64,000 nucleotides of DNA from Eonycteris spelaea (Eukaryota; Chordata; Mammalia; Chiroptera; Pteropodidae): assembly GCA_003508835.1 (NCBI GenBank), contig PUFA01000288.1, forward strand, positions 1,054,001 through 1,118,000, read 5' to 3'. Positions 49,005-60,899 of this stretch are shown here, in pieces. Made by a program: the position numbers and the translations under genes. The notes beneath the pieces are model-generated. The model had not been told where the DNA came from and made no database searches. It saw nothing but the letters and a program-made list of their open reading frames with translations. Within the stretch, counting starts at the first letter, position 1; each line of letters opens with the position of its first letter.

Positions 49005-52000
49005 CTAGAGAAGGTTGGAGAAATATGGTGGAGAGACATCCCCAGATCTCTCCCCTTGAAACAATAAGCTAAACATCTAAAATGCTACAAAAAACACCCA
49101 AAGTGCACACCAGCATGTCTGAGCATGGGATCTGCTCATAAGAGCTTCCATAGAGCAGAACCCTGGGTGCCACGTGGTGGACCAGGAGAAATAAAGAAGC
49201 TGCCTCTAGCAGCTGCCAGAGCTCCCTGCAGGAGGAGGGGGAGGGGAGAAGTTGCCGCAAGTTCCCACCATGAGTTCTCACAGTGAGTTCCTGGACTAGT
49301 CCAGCCTGGGAAAGCTGCAGAGTCCAGTAATCAGGGCAGAAAGCAGAGAAGCAAAAAAGACCACAGAGGAACAACAGTTGATTTTTGCTGGCCGCAGTTG
49401 TAACACCAAGGCTGAGCCAAAACCTCTGACCAGAAGGCCACTCCCCCATACCACCTAAGACAGATCACAGCAGAGCCCCAGGGAAATCTGAGCAAATGCT
49501 GCCGAGACTGTCACTGATACTGATAGGGACTGAAACTGAGGGTAGTGAGTGTGATTAAATATCTACAAGAAAATTTTAAATGGGTTATTAAGACTTTATA
49601 TAAAGCAAGGATCCAAGAGGCTTAGATTCCACCTACTGGAAACCAAAAGAAAAGCACCTTCTTTGCAACAGGCTAAAGACAGACCTTTATGTAATAAATC
49701 TTCTTTCTGGAAAAATAGCAGAACACACTTCCATTAATGCCCAGGCAGAGAAATAGTCCATTAAACACCACGAACAACCAAGTGACAAGGCATCTCAGAA
49801 AGAAAGAGAAAAATCTCCAGAAAATAAGCTTACAGACATAGAAATATGTGACTTAAATGACAGAGTATTCAGGATGGTACTTCTGAAAAAACTCAAGGAG
49901 ATCCAAAACAACTCAAATCAATAATTTCAGGAATTGAAAAAACAACTAGATGAGCAGAGCAAGGAATGAAACCCTCAAAAAGAAACAAATGGAATTTCTG
50001 GAGATGAAGAACACACTGCAAGAGTTGAAAAATGAAATAGCAAGCTTGGGAAATAGAGTCGACAAATGGAGGAAAATCAGTGATATCGAAGACAGAAATC
50101 TAGAAAATCAGAAGGAAGAAGAGAGAAATCAAAGAATGAAAAATAATGAAAGAGAAATTCAAGAACTAGCGATATCATCAGGAGAGGAAACTGAGAATAA
50201 TAGGCATTATAAAGGCAAGGAAAGGAACAGGGATTAGAAAGCATTTTAAGACAAATAGTGAGAATTTCCCAAATCTAAGGAATGAGCTGGAGCTTGGAAT
50301 TCAAGAAGTCAATAGAACACCCAATTATCTCAACCAAAAGGCCTTCACCAAGACACATTGTATTAAAGTTATCAAAAATCAATGACAAAGACAGAATTCT
50401 CAAGCAGCCAGGGAGAAAAAATGGTAACATATAAAGGTAAACCCATTAGATTATCTTTGGACTTCTCAGTGCAAACCTTACAACCAGAAAGGAATGGAAT
50501 CAAATATTTAAACTATTAAGTGAAAGGAACTACCAGCCTAAATAATGTATCCAGCTAAGTACTCCTTTAGATATGAAAGAAAATTAAGACTTTTCCAGAC
50601 ATACAAAAATTGAGGGAATTCTCCACTACAAGACCTGCGCTACAGGAAATACTAAAAGATTTCCTGTTTCACTTAAAACAAAATGACAAAAAATATAGAA
50701 TTAGGAGTAAGGTGACTAGCAGGCAAATAGAAGCAGAACAGGGCATTATAAGCTTAATAATAAAAGAATTGTTATAAGAAGATAGTAATGAACATTCAGC
50801 ATACATAAGAACAAATTGAGAACAATGACTGAAAAGGGGGGGATTCAAAGATCCAAATTCGCAAAGGGGAATGGATATAAGGTATGCACAGATGAAAATG
50901 GATTGTATATATATAATTATCCTTTACATATTCATAATGCTAACCACATGCCAAAGATTCAGAACCACTGTATATAACATAAAACAAAAAGAGAGAAAGT
51001 CCACAAAAGACAACCAAAAAAAAGAAAACTGAGGCACAAAAACAAGGAAGCAATGGAAACACCAAGCCACCAGAAAGCAAAAGATAAAATGGCTATAAGA
51101 AGACTTCATATTTCAATAATCACCCTAAATGTAAATGGATTGAATTCACCAAGGAAAAGGCACAGAGTTGCAGAATGGATCAAAAAACAAAACCCACCAG
51201 GTGCTATAGGCATTTTAAAAACAAACAAAGAAACAAACAACAAACCCAACCATACGCAGCCTCCAAGAGACACATCTCAGCTCCAAATACAAATATAGAC
51301 TCAAAATGAAAGGGTGGAAAATGAAATTCAAGCAAAAAGTACTCAGAGAAAAGCAGGAGTGGCATTATTAATAGATGAAATAGACTTCAAAATAAAAAAA
51401 GTAAAGAAAGATACTGAGGGACACTTCGTAAATGATAAAGGGAATTATGCACCAAGAAGACATAACACTTATTAATATCTATGCTCCCAGTCAGGGAGCC
51501 CTGAAATATGTAAAGCAATTACTAACAGAACTAAAGGGAGAAACAGACCAAAACACTATCATAGTAGGGGACCTAAAAACCCTACTGTTGGATATGGACA
51601 GATAATCCAAACAGAAAATTAATAAGGAAATAACATCCTTAAATGACACATTAGACCAACTGGACATAACTGACATTTACAGAGCTTTCCATCCCCAAAC
51701 AGCTGCTTATCCATTCTTCTCTAGTGTGCATGGAACATTCTCACATATTGGGACACAGAAATATCTTCAACAAATATAAGAGGGTTGAAATCATACCAAC
51801 CATATTCTCTGATCATAATGCTTTGAAACCAGAGATCAACTATAAAAAGAAAGTGGAAAGAACTACAAATAAATGGAGATTAAACAACTACTACTAAAGA
51901 ATAACTGGGTCAGAGAAGAAATAAAAAGGGAGATCAAGAGATACATAGATACGAATGATAATGATAGTACAACATATCAAAACTTTTGAGACACGGCAAA

Positions 52001-55000
52001 CGCGGTCATAAGAGGAAAGTTTCATATCATTCCAGGCCTACCTCCAAAAAACAAGAACAAACCCAAATAAACAACCAAACACTTCATCTTAAAAAACTAG
52101 AAAAGGAAGAACAAACAAAGCCTAAAGTCAGCAGAAGGAAAGAAATAATCAAAATTAGAGCAGAAATAAATGGAACTGAAAACAAAAACAACAACAACAA
52201 CAAAAAATAGAAAATATAAATGCAACAAAGAGCTGGTTCTTGGAGAAGGTTAATAATATTGAGAAACCCTTGCCTATACTCACTAAAGAAAAAAGAAAGG
52301 GCACAAATACACAAAAATCCTAAATAAGATAAAAGAGAGAAATTACGACAAACACTGCAGAAATACAAAGGGTCATACAAGAATACTATGAAAAAGTATA
52401 TTAAAACCAAATTTAATAACCTAGAAGAAATGAACCAGTACTTAGAAAAATACAACCTTCCTAGACTGTATCAAGAAGAACTGGATAATCTAAATAGACC
52501 AATCAACAGTATGGAAATTGAAACAAACATCTAAAATCTACCAGAAAGGAAAAGTCCAGGACCAGATGGCTTCACTAGTGAATTCTACCAAACATTCAAA
52601 GAAGATTTAATACCTATTCTCCTCAAACTCTTCCAAAAAATCGAAGAGTAGGCAATACTTTCCCTATTTTATGAAGCCAATATTACCCTGATACCAAAAC
52701 CTGGTAAAATAACACAATAAGAGAAAACTATAGACCAATATCTCTAGAACTCAGATACAAAAATCCTAAATATGGTACTAGAGAACCGAATACAGCAACA
52801 TATTAAAAAGATTTAACACTACAATCAAGTGGACTTCATCCCAGAGGCACAGGGATGGTTCAACATACGTAAATTGATTAATGTGATACATCACATAAAC
52901 AAATTAAAAATAAGAATCATGCGATCATATCAATAGATGCAGAAGCCTTCGACAAGATACAGCACCAATTTATAATCAAAACACTTAACAAAATCAGTAT
53001 AGAAGGAAAGTACCTTAACATAATAAAGGCCATCTATGATAAGCCCTCAGCCAACATTTTCTGATTGGTGAAAAACTAAAACCCATCCTCTAAGATCAGA
53101 AATAAGGCAAGGCTCTCCACTATTGCCACTGTTATTTAATATAATATTGGAGGTCCTAGCGAGTGCAATCAGACAAGAGAAAAAATATAAAAGGCATCCA
53201 ATAGGAAACGAAGAAGTCAAACTGCCATTATTTGCAGATGACATGATATTCCACATAGAAAACCCTAAAGACTCCACAAGAACACTACTAGAAAAATAAG
53301 CAAATACATAAAGTCTCTGGATACAAAAATCAACATTCAAAAATACATAGTGTTCCTATACTCTAATAACGAATTGTCAGAAAAAGAAGTGGATGAATAA
53401 TTCCTTTTGCAACAAAAGGAATAAAATACCTAGGAATAAATTTAACAAAACATGTGAAGGACCTTTATAATGAAAACTACAAGACCCTATTAAAAGAAAT
53501 TGAAGAAGATACAAAGAAATGGAAAGATTATTCCATGTTCTTGGATTGGAATAGTTAAAATGACCATATTACCTAAGCATATACATATTTAAAGCAATCC
53601 CCATCAAAATCTCATCAGCATTTCTTAAAGAAATAGAACAAAAAAATCATCATATTTGCATGGAAGCACAAAGACTCCCAATTGCCAAAAGCCATCCTGA
53701 GAAAAAAAGAATGAGGGTGGAGCTATCACTTTGCCAGACTTCAAATTATACTACAAAGCAGTAATCAAAAGGACATGGTATTGGGCAGGAAAACAGACAC
53801 AGAACCAGTGGAACAGAACTGAGAGTCCAGAAATAAATCCGTATTTATATGGGCAAATAATTTTCAACAAAATCATTAAAAATATACAGTGGAGAAAGGA
53901 AAGCCTCTTCAATAGTGTTGCTGGGAAAACTAGAAAGAACCTGCAAAAGAATGAAACTAGACTGTTGTCTATCACCACCCACCAAAATTAACTCAAATGA
54001 ATTGAGGACCCGAATATAAGACCTGATACAATAAAATGCATAGAAGAAAACATAGGAACTAAACTCAAGGACCTTGGCCTTAAAGAGGATTTTATGAATT
54101 TGACCTGAAAGCAAGGGAAGTAAGAGCAAAACCAAATGAATGGGACTACATCAAACTAAAAAGCTTCTGCTCAGCAAAAGAAACTGTTGACAAGGTAAAG
54201 AGACAACTATCCAAATGGGAAACTATATTTGCAAGCAACATCTCCGATAAGGGCCTAATATCCAAAATATACAAAAAACTCGTTACTCTAACAACAACAA
54301 CAAAAAACAAACAATCCAATCAAAAAATGGCAAAGGACCTGAACAGACACTTCTCCCTAGATGACATACAAATGGTCAGCAAATGTATGAAAAGATGCTC
54401 AACATCACTAGCTCTTAGGGAAATGCAAATCTAAACCACAATGAGATATCATCTCACACTTGTTAAAAGGCTACAATCAACAGGACAAGTAATAACAAAT
54501 GTTGGAGAGGGTATGGAGAAATAGGAACCCTCATACACTGCTGGTGGACTGCAAATTGGTACAGCCACTATGGAAAGTGGTATCTAGGTTCCTCAAAAAA
54601 CTAAGAATTGACATACCATATGATCCAACAATCCCTTTACTGGGTATTTACCCCAAAGACATGAAAACTCATATTCGAAAAGATATTTGCACATTGATGT
54701 TCATAGCAGCATTATTGCCAGTGGACATGAATGGAAGCAACCAAAGTGTCCTACGATAGATGATTGGCTAAAGAAGCTGTGGATACATATATATAATGGA
54801 ATATTACTCAGTCATAAGAAGAGATGAAATACTGCCATTTGCAACAACATGGATGACCTTGAAATAATCATACTAAGCAAAATAAGCCAGACAGAAAAGG
54901 TTGAAAATCACATGATATCACATATGTGGGATATAAACCTAAAAGCAACAAATAAACAGGAGAAACAAACAGAGACTCATGGACATGGGTAATGGACTAG

Positions 55001-55060
55001 TGGTCACCAGAAGGGAAGTAGGTGATGGGAGAGAGAAAATAAAAAAATAAAATGTAAAAA
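49005..55060 (+). mobile_element. Near full-length LINE-1 (~6 kb) in intron 2, antisense to the gene
   Basis: GC-rich 5' UTR at 49,005-49,770. ORF1 lies at about 49,850-50,700, with a coiled-coil segment at 49,950-50,237. ORF2 runs from about 51,060: endonuclease start LHISIITLNVNGLNSP, reverse transcriptase with [10 protein letters not shown] near 53,221-53,250, and a C-terminal part to about 54,760 ending in DICTLMFIAALLPV. Frames are interrupted by many stops and shifts, so the copy is dead. The 3' A-rich end is at about 55,050. Confidence 0.88.
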
Positions 55061-55384
55061 AATTATGATATATAATATGAAAAAATAAACTGGCATTTAA
55101 AAAATAAAATAAAACATGATAGAGAAAAAATAGAAATTACCTATTTAAATAGAATATAGAAAAATCTAATTAAATTAGAAAATATAGAATTGCAATAACC
55201 CTGCATATACAACCCCTGTACCAACACCATCATCAAAAATTACGTTTTTAGGAAATTATTTTTTAATCATAAGAATCAAATTCCAAGATTCCATACTATG
55301 TAACCCATGTCAAATCTCAGTAAATTTATAAAAATTAGTATAAAAAATTAAAAATAGAGAAACATACAGAAGTGACACAAAAAT

Positions 55385-55498
55385 ATTTGGGGAGCACCTA
55401 ATATGTGGCAGGTACTACTATAAACACCACGGATATTACCATCCACAACACACAAAAAAAAATCTTACCCTCATAAAGGTCACATTTTAGAAAATAAA
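55385..55498 (+). repeat. L2 LINE 3'-end fragment
   Basis: GGGGAGCACCTAATATGTGG followed by CAGGTACTACTATAAACACC, then CCCTCATAAAGGTCACATTT. Confidence 0.7.
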
Positions 55499-55499
55499 A

Positions 55500-56170
55500 C
55501 TATATAACTTTTAGAAAAAAAACTTAGTAGGAATGCTTTATGACATTGGATTTGGCAATAATTTCTTGGATATACAACAAAGGCACACAAAAAAGAAAAA
55601 TAGAAAAAACTGAACTTTATGAAAATTTAAAAATATTGTGCATCCAAAACACTTTCAAAAGAGTGTAGGTCACAGAATAAGAAGAAAATATCTGCAATCA
55701 CATATCTGTTATTGGGATAATATCCAAAAACATATAGAGATTCCCTTATAACTCAGCAATTAAAAACAAACAAACAAAAAATTAACTCAATCTCAAGCCC
55801 CTCCCCAGGGGTCAAACCCTCTGTACTTATCTGCTTAATTTTGCTGTGTACCTAAAACTATAAAAAATAATGTATATTAATACAAATAAATTCTTTAATT
55901 CCTCAAAGAAACTACAAAAAATAAAAAGATGTATAGCCCTCTAAGGAGCAGCAATTAAATGGACTGCTGTCTTTACAACAGAGACAATGAAAGCCAAAAG
56001 GCAATGGCATATCTTAGGATACTGGAAGAAAACAACTGCCAACCTAGAATTTCATACCAGTGAAAATATTCCTCAGAAATGAAGACATTTTCAAATAAAC
56101 AAACGCTGAGAACTTCGTCACCAGCAAATCTACGCTACAGAAAATTTAACCGTGTTCTTCACACAGAAAA
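55500..56170 (+). repeat. Further L1 fragments
   Basis: An ORF2 C-terminal-like piece (55,540-55,770) followed by an ORF1-end-like piece (55,970-56,150, with CAACTGCCAACCTAGAATTT). They are two separate old fragments in plus orientation. Confidence 0.55.
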
Positions 56171-56179
56171 AAGTCTTGT

Positions 56180-58180
56180 TATTTAGAATTAAAATACATA
56201 ATAACAATGGCATATACATCAAGAGAGAAATAACTAGAGATAAAGGACTGTAATGTCTCTGCATTAAAAAGTGGATAAAAAACAAGTAAAAGTACAAGAG
56301 AGCATCAGTTAATAAATCAAGGATCTTGAGTATCCAGTAAAAGAGTGTGTATTTCTCAAGCTAATAGAGGAAAGGAAATGGACACTCTATCATTCTTAAA
56401 AAAAATAGCAAAGAAAATAATTCTTTAAGGAAATAAAAAGCTGAGAAAGCAACCTTGCCTATCAGATATTAAAGCAGAGTGTAAAACTAGAAACCCAATA
56501 TTATAGTTAGAAAAAGGGGTGCAAACATAACTAAAACATAAATACAGGATAATTAAGTATTATGATGGTACAAGTATGAATGAGTAATATAATGTAACCA
56601 ATAATAGTCTATAAATAAAACCCATCATTGTGTTCTCAAACACTAGTCAAGATGTACTGATTCTGAGGTGAAGTGTTTATGAATCCATAGTGAATTATTA
56701 ATGATCGAAAACTTATTCAAGATTGAAAGAATGAAAATTAGCTTGACTTTTAGCCCTGCCTTTTCAGACTGGGAGGTAGACACAGATAAAGACACATGAA
56801 AAGTTAAAAGGAAACACTGTTTTTCTCAAGGTTGTTTTGCAGTTGTAAATGTCACCTCTTTGAGTGACAATTGCTTTCTCACCAATGAAACACCTAGGTC
56901 CCCTTTCTATACCTATCTATGCTTAGGCAGGCCGAATTGCTAAACTACCCTCACTTCATTACAGCACTTAACCACTAGTTAACCTCCACTTCAAATCCTG
57001 CATCAGAAACAACAACCAATCCAGAATTTATCTCAGCTTTTCCTGGACTCCCTTCAGAAACTTTTGGCTGGAATCTAACCTTACAAAGTCCCTTCTTCTC
57101 AACATACTGATGTTGAGACTGACACTCCATTTCTCTGGAACCCACTTCCTCCCTGAAAGTCAGTAAATCTGATTTTGTCAGACTCTAGGTTTGTCTCTGC
57201 AAAATTTTGGCTTATTAGTTGTTAATAATTTTTAAAAAAGAAAATGCAGTCTTTTATAATGCTAAATGTATTCGCTGTATAAAGCTGCCTTTATTCTGAG
57301 AAAATGTCTCTTCCTCTTTGAGTGACTTAGACTGTCTTATAGTTTATGACATAATGGTATTGATTTTTACTGCTCTAAGCAATATACTTAAAACAAAAAA
57401 CTTGGCTGTCCTATTTAGACCACAAATGTCTTTGAAAGTTTAATAGTTCATGAAATGTCAACGTCTGTGAATCTCTGCCATACAAAGCAACAAAATACTG
57501 AGGAAAAATGACATGATGTGTAACAGATATTATGACAGTTTAGGGGAGAAATGCTCTAAAACATCATCCCACAACGGTCGCCAAATTAAATTCTACATAT
57601 TTTTCCTCTAAACCTATTTAAAAAATCAAATAAAAAAAAAGGAAACAACTAAAACTGACATCACAACAGGAATGGATTAACACTTCTAAGCTTAGAAGGC
57701 TAGACAGAAATTACTTATTTTGTTAGTTTCAGCTTCTAGAATGAAGATGATTATATTACTTGCCAGGCCTGGTTCTCAATGAAACCCATCTTCAAAACAA
57801 GATTTGCTAGAACAGTATCGTATCCTGGAACTCATCAATGGGCCTATGACTCCTACAGCAAGTGAGAATATCCAAGGAGCGAAGCCTGCTCCTCGACTGG
57901 ACTTCTTCAGTAGTTAGGGACCACCTGGGCTACAGCCATCTGTACTGGCCATTATATCTGAAAGTTAGACTCTTGCACGAAACCACAGTGACCCTGTTTA
58001 GAGAGAAGCCTTTCACAGTAGGATCTACCTACAAGAGATTCTCAGGATAGGAAGTAGAGACTCAGACATCCTACGAAGAATGAAGAAAGTACACAAAGGG
58101 TCAACCCTTATACTGGTCTAAGAAAGTCTCAGACCTAGAAATTCAGACTATAAGGTTCTTCAAATAATTAGGGGGCAGCA
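56180..58180. other. Rest of intron 2, nothing recognised
   Basis: AT-rich to 57,650, then ordinary intronic sequence. No exon with splice signals and GH35 similarity was found here. Confidence 0.5.
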
Positions 58181-58185
58181 CTCAC

Positions 58186-58383
58186 ATAGTGACAGTGTTG
58201 AAGCCACAGGCTTTCAGCTTCAGGAGACGGTCCTTCCAGTACTCCCTGGGCACCCGGAAATAGTGGATAGTACCTGCTATGATCAGGAAAGGAAAGCCAT
58301 CTAGGGTGAAGTTTGAACCCTCAACTTTCAGACCCACATGGCGGTTTTTCATCCTGGCAGGAGTCAGGTGAGTTTGATTTATC
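58186..58383 (-). CDS. Coding exon 2: start of the GH35 domain
   Basis: The acceptor is TTTTGCAG and the donor AT|GTGAGT. The exon encodes 65 full codons (conceptual residues 38-102), including [10 protein letters not shown], then [20 protein letters not shown] and [18 protein letters not shown] is a hallmark of GH35. Its Tyr corresponds to the substrate-pocket Tyr83 of human GLB1. The stretch near the exon start ([12 protein letters not shown]) resembles GLB1L3 more than GLB1L2. The frame is intact. Confidence 0.93.
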
Positions 58384-58530
58384 CTGCAAAACAAAAGAGG
58401 TGCATGAAGTCCTAGAGATGTTACCTATCAGATAACCAGAAGGGCAGATCAGAAGGCGTTTCCTTCAGGAACCCGAGGTACACCTCCAGTGCAAAGAGAA
58501 ATTTTTCCAACCCTTCCCTCTGCAACGTAC

Positions 58531-58640
58531 CTGTGCGAGAGGCCTCCTTCAAGTTGAGTCATTACCAACAACCCTGAAGACAGACACAGGAAGCCCACAA
58601 GTCTCACCAGGAAGGCCCACATGCTAAACAGACAGGACAT
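58531..58640 (-). CDS. Coding exon 1: signal peptide
   Basis: From the ATG at 58,640 the exon encodes about 36 residues with a hydrophobic core (FLVRLVGFLCLSSGLLVM), a plausible secretion signal. A second in-frame ATG at 58,622 starts with WAFLVRL and would leave the same signal; the first was chosen only because it is furthest upstream after the acceptor-like site at 58,658. The donor is CACAG|GTACGT. The last codon is split AG|G and joins exon 2 in phase. The spacer to exon 2 is only 147 nt. The sequence itself has no strong match to the GLB1L2 or GLB1L3 first exons, which are poorly conserved in the family. Confidence 0.6.
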
Positions 58641-59492
58641 AATAGAGGTCAGACACCCCTGATTTAGGGGAGGAGGTGGTAGCTGAGCTAGGTAGGCCTT
58701 GGCCTTGGCAGATGGTAAGGAGGAAAGGAGAGTCCCCATTGGAATGTAGAATTCTGCATAGCTGTCCCTTGGCTTCTGTACCACTGGACTCACCACAGAC
58801 AGTATACCTCAAGGCCATGTCTACTGACTGAAAGGATAGCTGCATAAGAGTCTTCTGCTAAACTGGGTTTTCAGACATAAGTTACATTTCAGAGAAGATC
58901 CAGCTTGTCAAAGAGGTTTTACAAAATAGATAATCTCTGGGAAATTTGCCACAGACATTCAACTCCTAGAGAATAAACTCTAATAATTTGCTGCTTAGCA
59001 GGGAATCCTGATTGGAACGTAGAAGGACTTCCTCTGTAATAGGGTCCCAATTTTTGTCTCCAACACAATTTTCCACTTCTCTGCTGCCGTAGGATGCCTT
59101 CTTATGAGTTCCCAGGACACACTTATCATTTGTGTGACCCATAATTTTCTTTATGCTGCTCATTCTGAGGCAAATGCTCTTCCTTCGTGTCTCAGGAATT
59201 TAAGATCCCAAGATCTGCTGAACTGTGCGCACAGCAAAGTCTGGCTGACCTTAGGCTTCTGGACTAGAGGAAGCACGCAGCGCGGTGTGTGGCTGTGTCC
59301 CCACCACCAAAGCAGTGCCCGAATCACCGCAGGTGCTCAGTAAATGTTTCTGAACAAATGCGTGAGTTACCAGAATCACTAAAAAATCAATGTCGCCTCC
59401 ATAAGCTTCGGCTTTACCATAGGCTTAATGAGTTTTACCTTAGGATGAGTAGAAGTCAGGAAAATCAGAAAACAAAAACAAAAACAAAAACG

Positions 59493-59528
59493 GGGCCCGA
59501 AGATTAGACAGGGCCCGAAGATTAAGTT
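59493..59528. repeat. Short tandem duplication of about 18 bp
   Basis: GGGCCCGAAGATTAGACA at 59,493-59,510 is followed directly by GGGCCCGAAGATTA at 59,511-59,524. It lies after a (CAAAAA)n run in the first intron. Confidence 0.85.
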
Positions 59529-59819
59529 AGACAGACTGGGATAGAAGTACGAACACAACTCTCAGGGGCGGGATTCGGGCCATAGGCAGCAGAGGTGCAG
59601 GTGACTCTTCACTGTAGACGAAAAGGGTCCAGGCAAACCGTGTGAGATCCGAAGACGCCCAACCAGAGATTTCCCAGAAGAAGAGAAAGGAGAGGGATGA
59701 AGCAGAACCCCAATGGAACCTGAAGGGCCCAGAAAGAAAAAAAAAAAAGTCCCACATGTGAGCCAACTTTACTGACAACATTGCCAGGGCTGTCGAGTAG
59801 GCCCATGATGGAGAAAGCA

Positions 59820-60500
59820 ACAACGCGGGAGGTCTCGAAGTTCGCGGGGGTCGGGGCGCCGCAGGGCACCCACCTTACCTGAGCCCCGCTGCTCGGTTGA
59901 AGAAGTCCCGACTCAGGCCCAGGACACTTTGGTAGAGGAGAAATAGGCGATTCCGCGCTCCGACAGCAGCGGACAGGTCAGAGGCGGACAACGCCCCACC
60001 TCCCTCCAGTAGACCCGCCCTCAAGGACCCGCCACGATCGAAAACCTCACCTCCCTCCCCGGACTCTCGCCCAGGACTCCTGCCCCGCGCAGACCTGCTT
60101 CCAACCACACACCCGCCCCTTCTCCGGAGCAGTTTGCCCCCAAAGACCCCTCTACGCCCACCCCCGGGGCTCCCCAGGTGGGCGCCTGGGGAACAGAGGG
60201 GCGGAGTACGGGTTGGCTTGAGCTCCACTCCAGGGCAATGTTCGCCTCTGCCAGCCCCTCTACCCTCCGGGTTCCCCGAGTCCCGGAGGCTCGCTCCCGC
60301 CTCCTGTCACCATCAGTAGTGACAACTAGTTACGCAGCGCCGTCCGCGTCCAGCACCCAACACGTGCCCCGCCCTCCCGCGTGGCCTGGCTCTCTGCCGC
60401 TCCGGGCGTGAGTCTGGGACTGCACAGGTGATAGGCTCACGCTGCACAACGGAGACTGGCGTTCTCGCTAGGCCGCAGCAGTGTGATCCATTTCCCCCAC
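59820..60500 (-). promoter_or_regulatory. CpG-island promoter of the GLB1L-like gene
   Basis: This is the only CpG-dense stretch in the window; the flanks are AT-rich and CpG-poor. It holds several GC boxes (for example GGGGCGG near 60,198 and CCCGCCC near 60,012) and no TATA box that I can see. It lies about 1.2 kb upstream of the first coding exon and contains a strong minus-strand splice donor at 59,878/59,879, so it fits a TATA-less broad promoter reading on the minus strand. A bidirectional promoter is possible, but no plus-strand gene follows before the window ends. Long open frames here are a by-product of high GC. Confidence 0.7.
59879..60060 (-). other. Probable non-coding first exon (5' UTR) inside the CpG island
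   Basis: A near-perfect minus-strand donor (AG|GTAAGG) lies at 59,878/59,879. A pyrimidine-rich acceptor ending CAG lies just upstream of the first coding exon, with exon start at 58,658. Joining the two puts a stop codon ahead of the coding ATG in the frame I checked, so this exon is best read as untranslated. The transcription start, and therefore the upper boundary, is a guess. Confidence 0.4.
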
Positions 60501-60899
60501 CCCCACCCCGGAAGGCGCAGGCTCAGGTGGGTTTTTTACCGCTCCAAACCTTTGTCAGCTCCTCCTCTGTGTGCTTTCACCAGAAGTTCGCAAACTGCAG
60601 TTTCTCTGGGCAAGGTACTTAGGACATAGAGAAGGAAACACCCTTACCTCGGAGACTTGGGGACCTAGTTGGGAACACCTTGCAAGTCTCGCTCACATAC
60701 TGGGGAAGGAGGCTGGTTTCTTTTACTGGACCTGACCTATGGCTAGTACAGGCAGACCTCATTTTATTTATTGCTCTTTGCCTTATTGCGTTTCACAGGG
60801 GTTGCTTTTTTTTTTTTTTTTTTACATACCGAAGGCAAGACCCTTCACTAGCAAAAGATTATAACTCTTCATTGCCACATTTGCTCTACTAGGGTGGTC

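Larger units (their letters stand above)
8752..58640 (-). pseudogene. GLB1L2/GLB1L3-like beta-galactosidase family gene, 19 coding exons, probably a pseudogene
   Basis: The spliced exons encode a glycoside hydrolase family 35 protein of about 656 residues. Order: signal peptide, catalytic TIM-barrel segment (exons 2-11), and C-terminal beta-sandwich/jelly-roll part (exons 12-19). Family members are secreted or lysosomal exo-beta-galactosidase homologues. Parts resemble GLB1L3 (exons 2, 7, 17) and parts GLB1L2 (exons 9, 13), so I do not assign a symbol; it may be an additional paralog. Exons 6 and 7 each lack one base and exon 18 has one extra. The first indel makes a TAG at 39,902-39,904, so translation would stop after about 201 residues. 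The nucleophile glutamate is replaced by valine in exon 9. All other exons are open and every splice site is usable, which suggests recent loss or errors in the sequence. Introns range from 110 nt to 12 kb. Confidence 0.82.

Noticed and set aside
49069..49449. 126-residue minus-strand frame
   Set aside because: Lies antisense in the GC-rich 5' UTR of the plus-strand L1.
52084..52455. 123-residue hydrophobic minus-strand frame
   Set aside because: Antisense of A-rich L1 ORF2; the Phe/Leu-rich translation is a base-composition effect.
58449..58796. 115-residue open frame starting upstream of coding exon 1
   Set aside because: It includes the signal-peptide exon, but its ends are intronic: the donor at 58,530 and the exon 2 match show where coding stops.
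59875..60228. 117-residue open frame in the CpG island
   Set aside because: Low-complexity Gly/Arg-rich translation of GC-rich DNA with no family match; joining it to exon 1 meets a stop.
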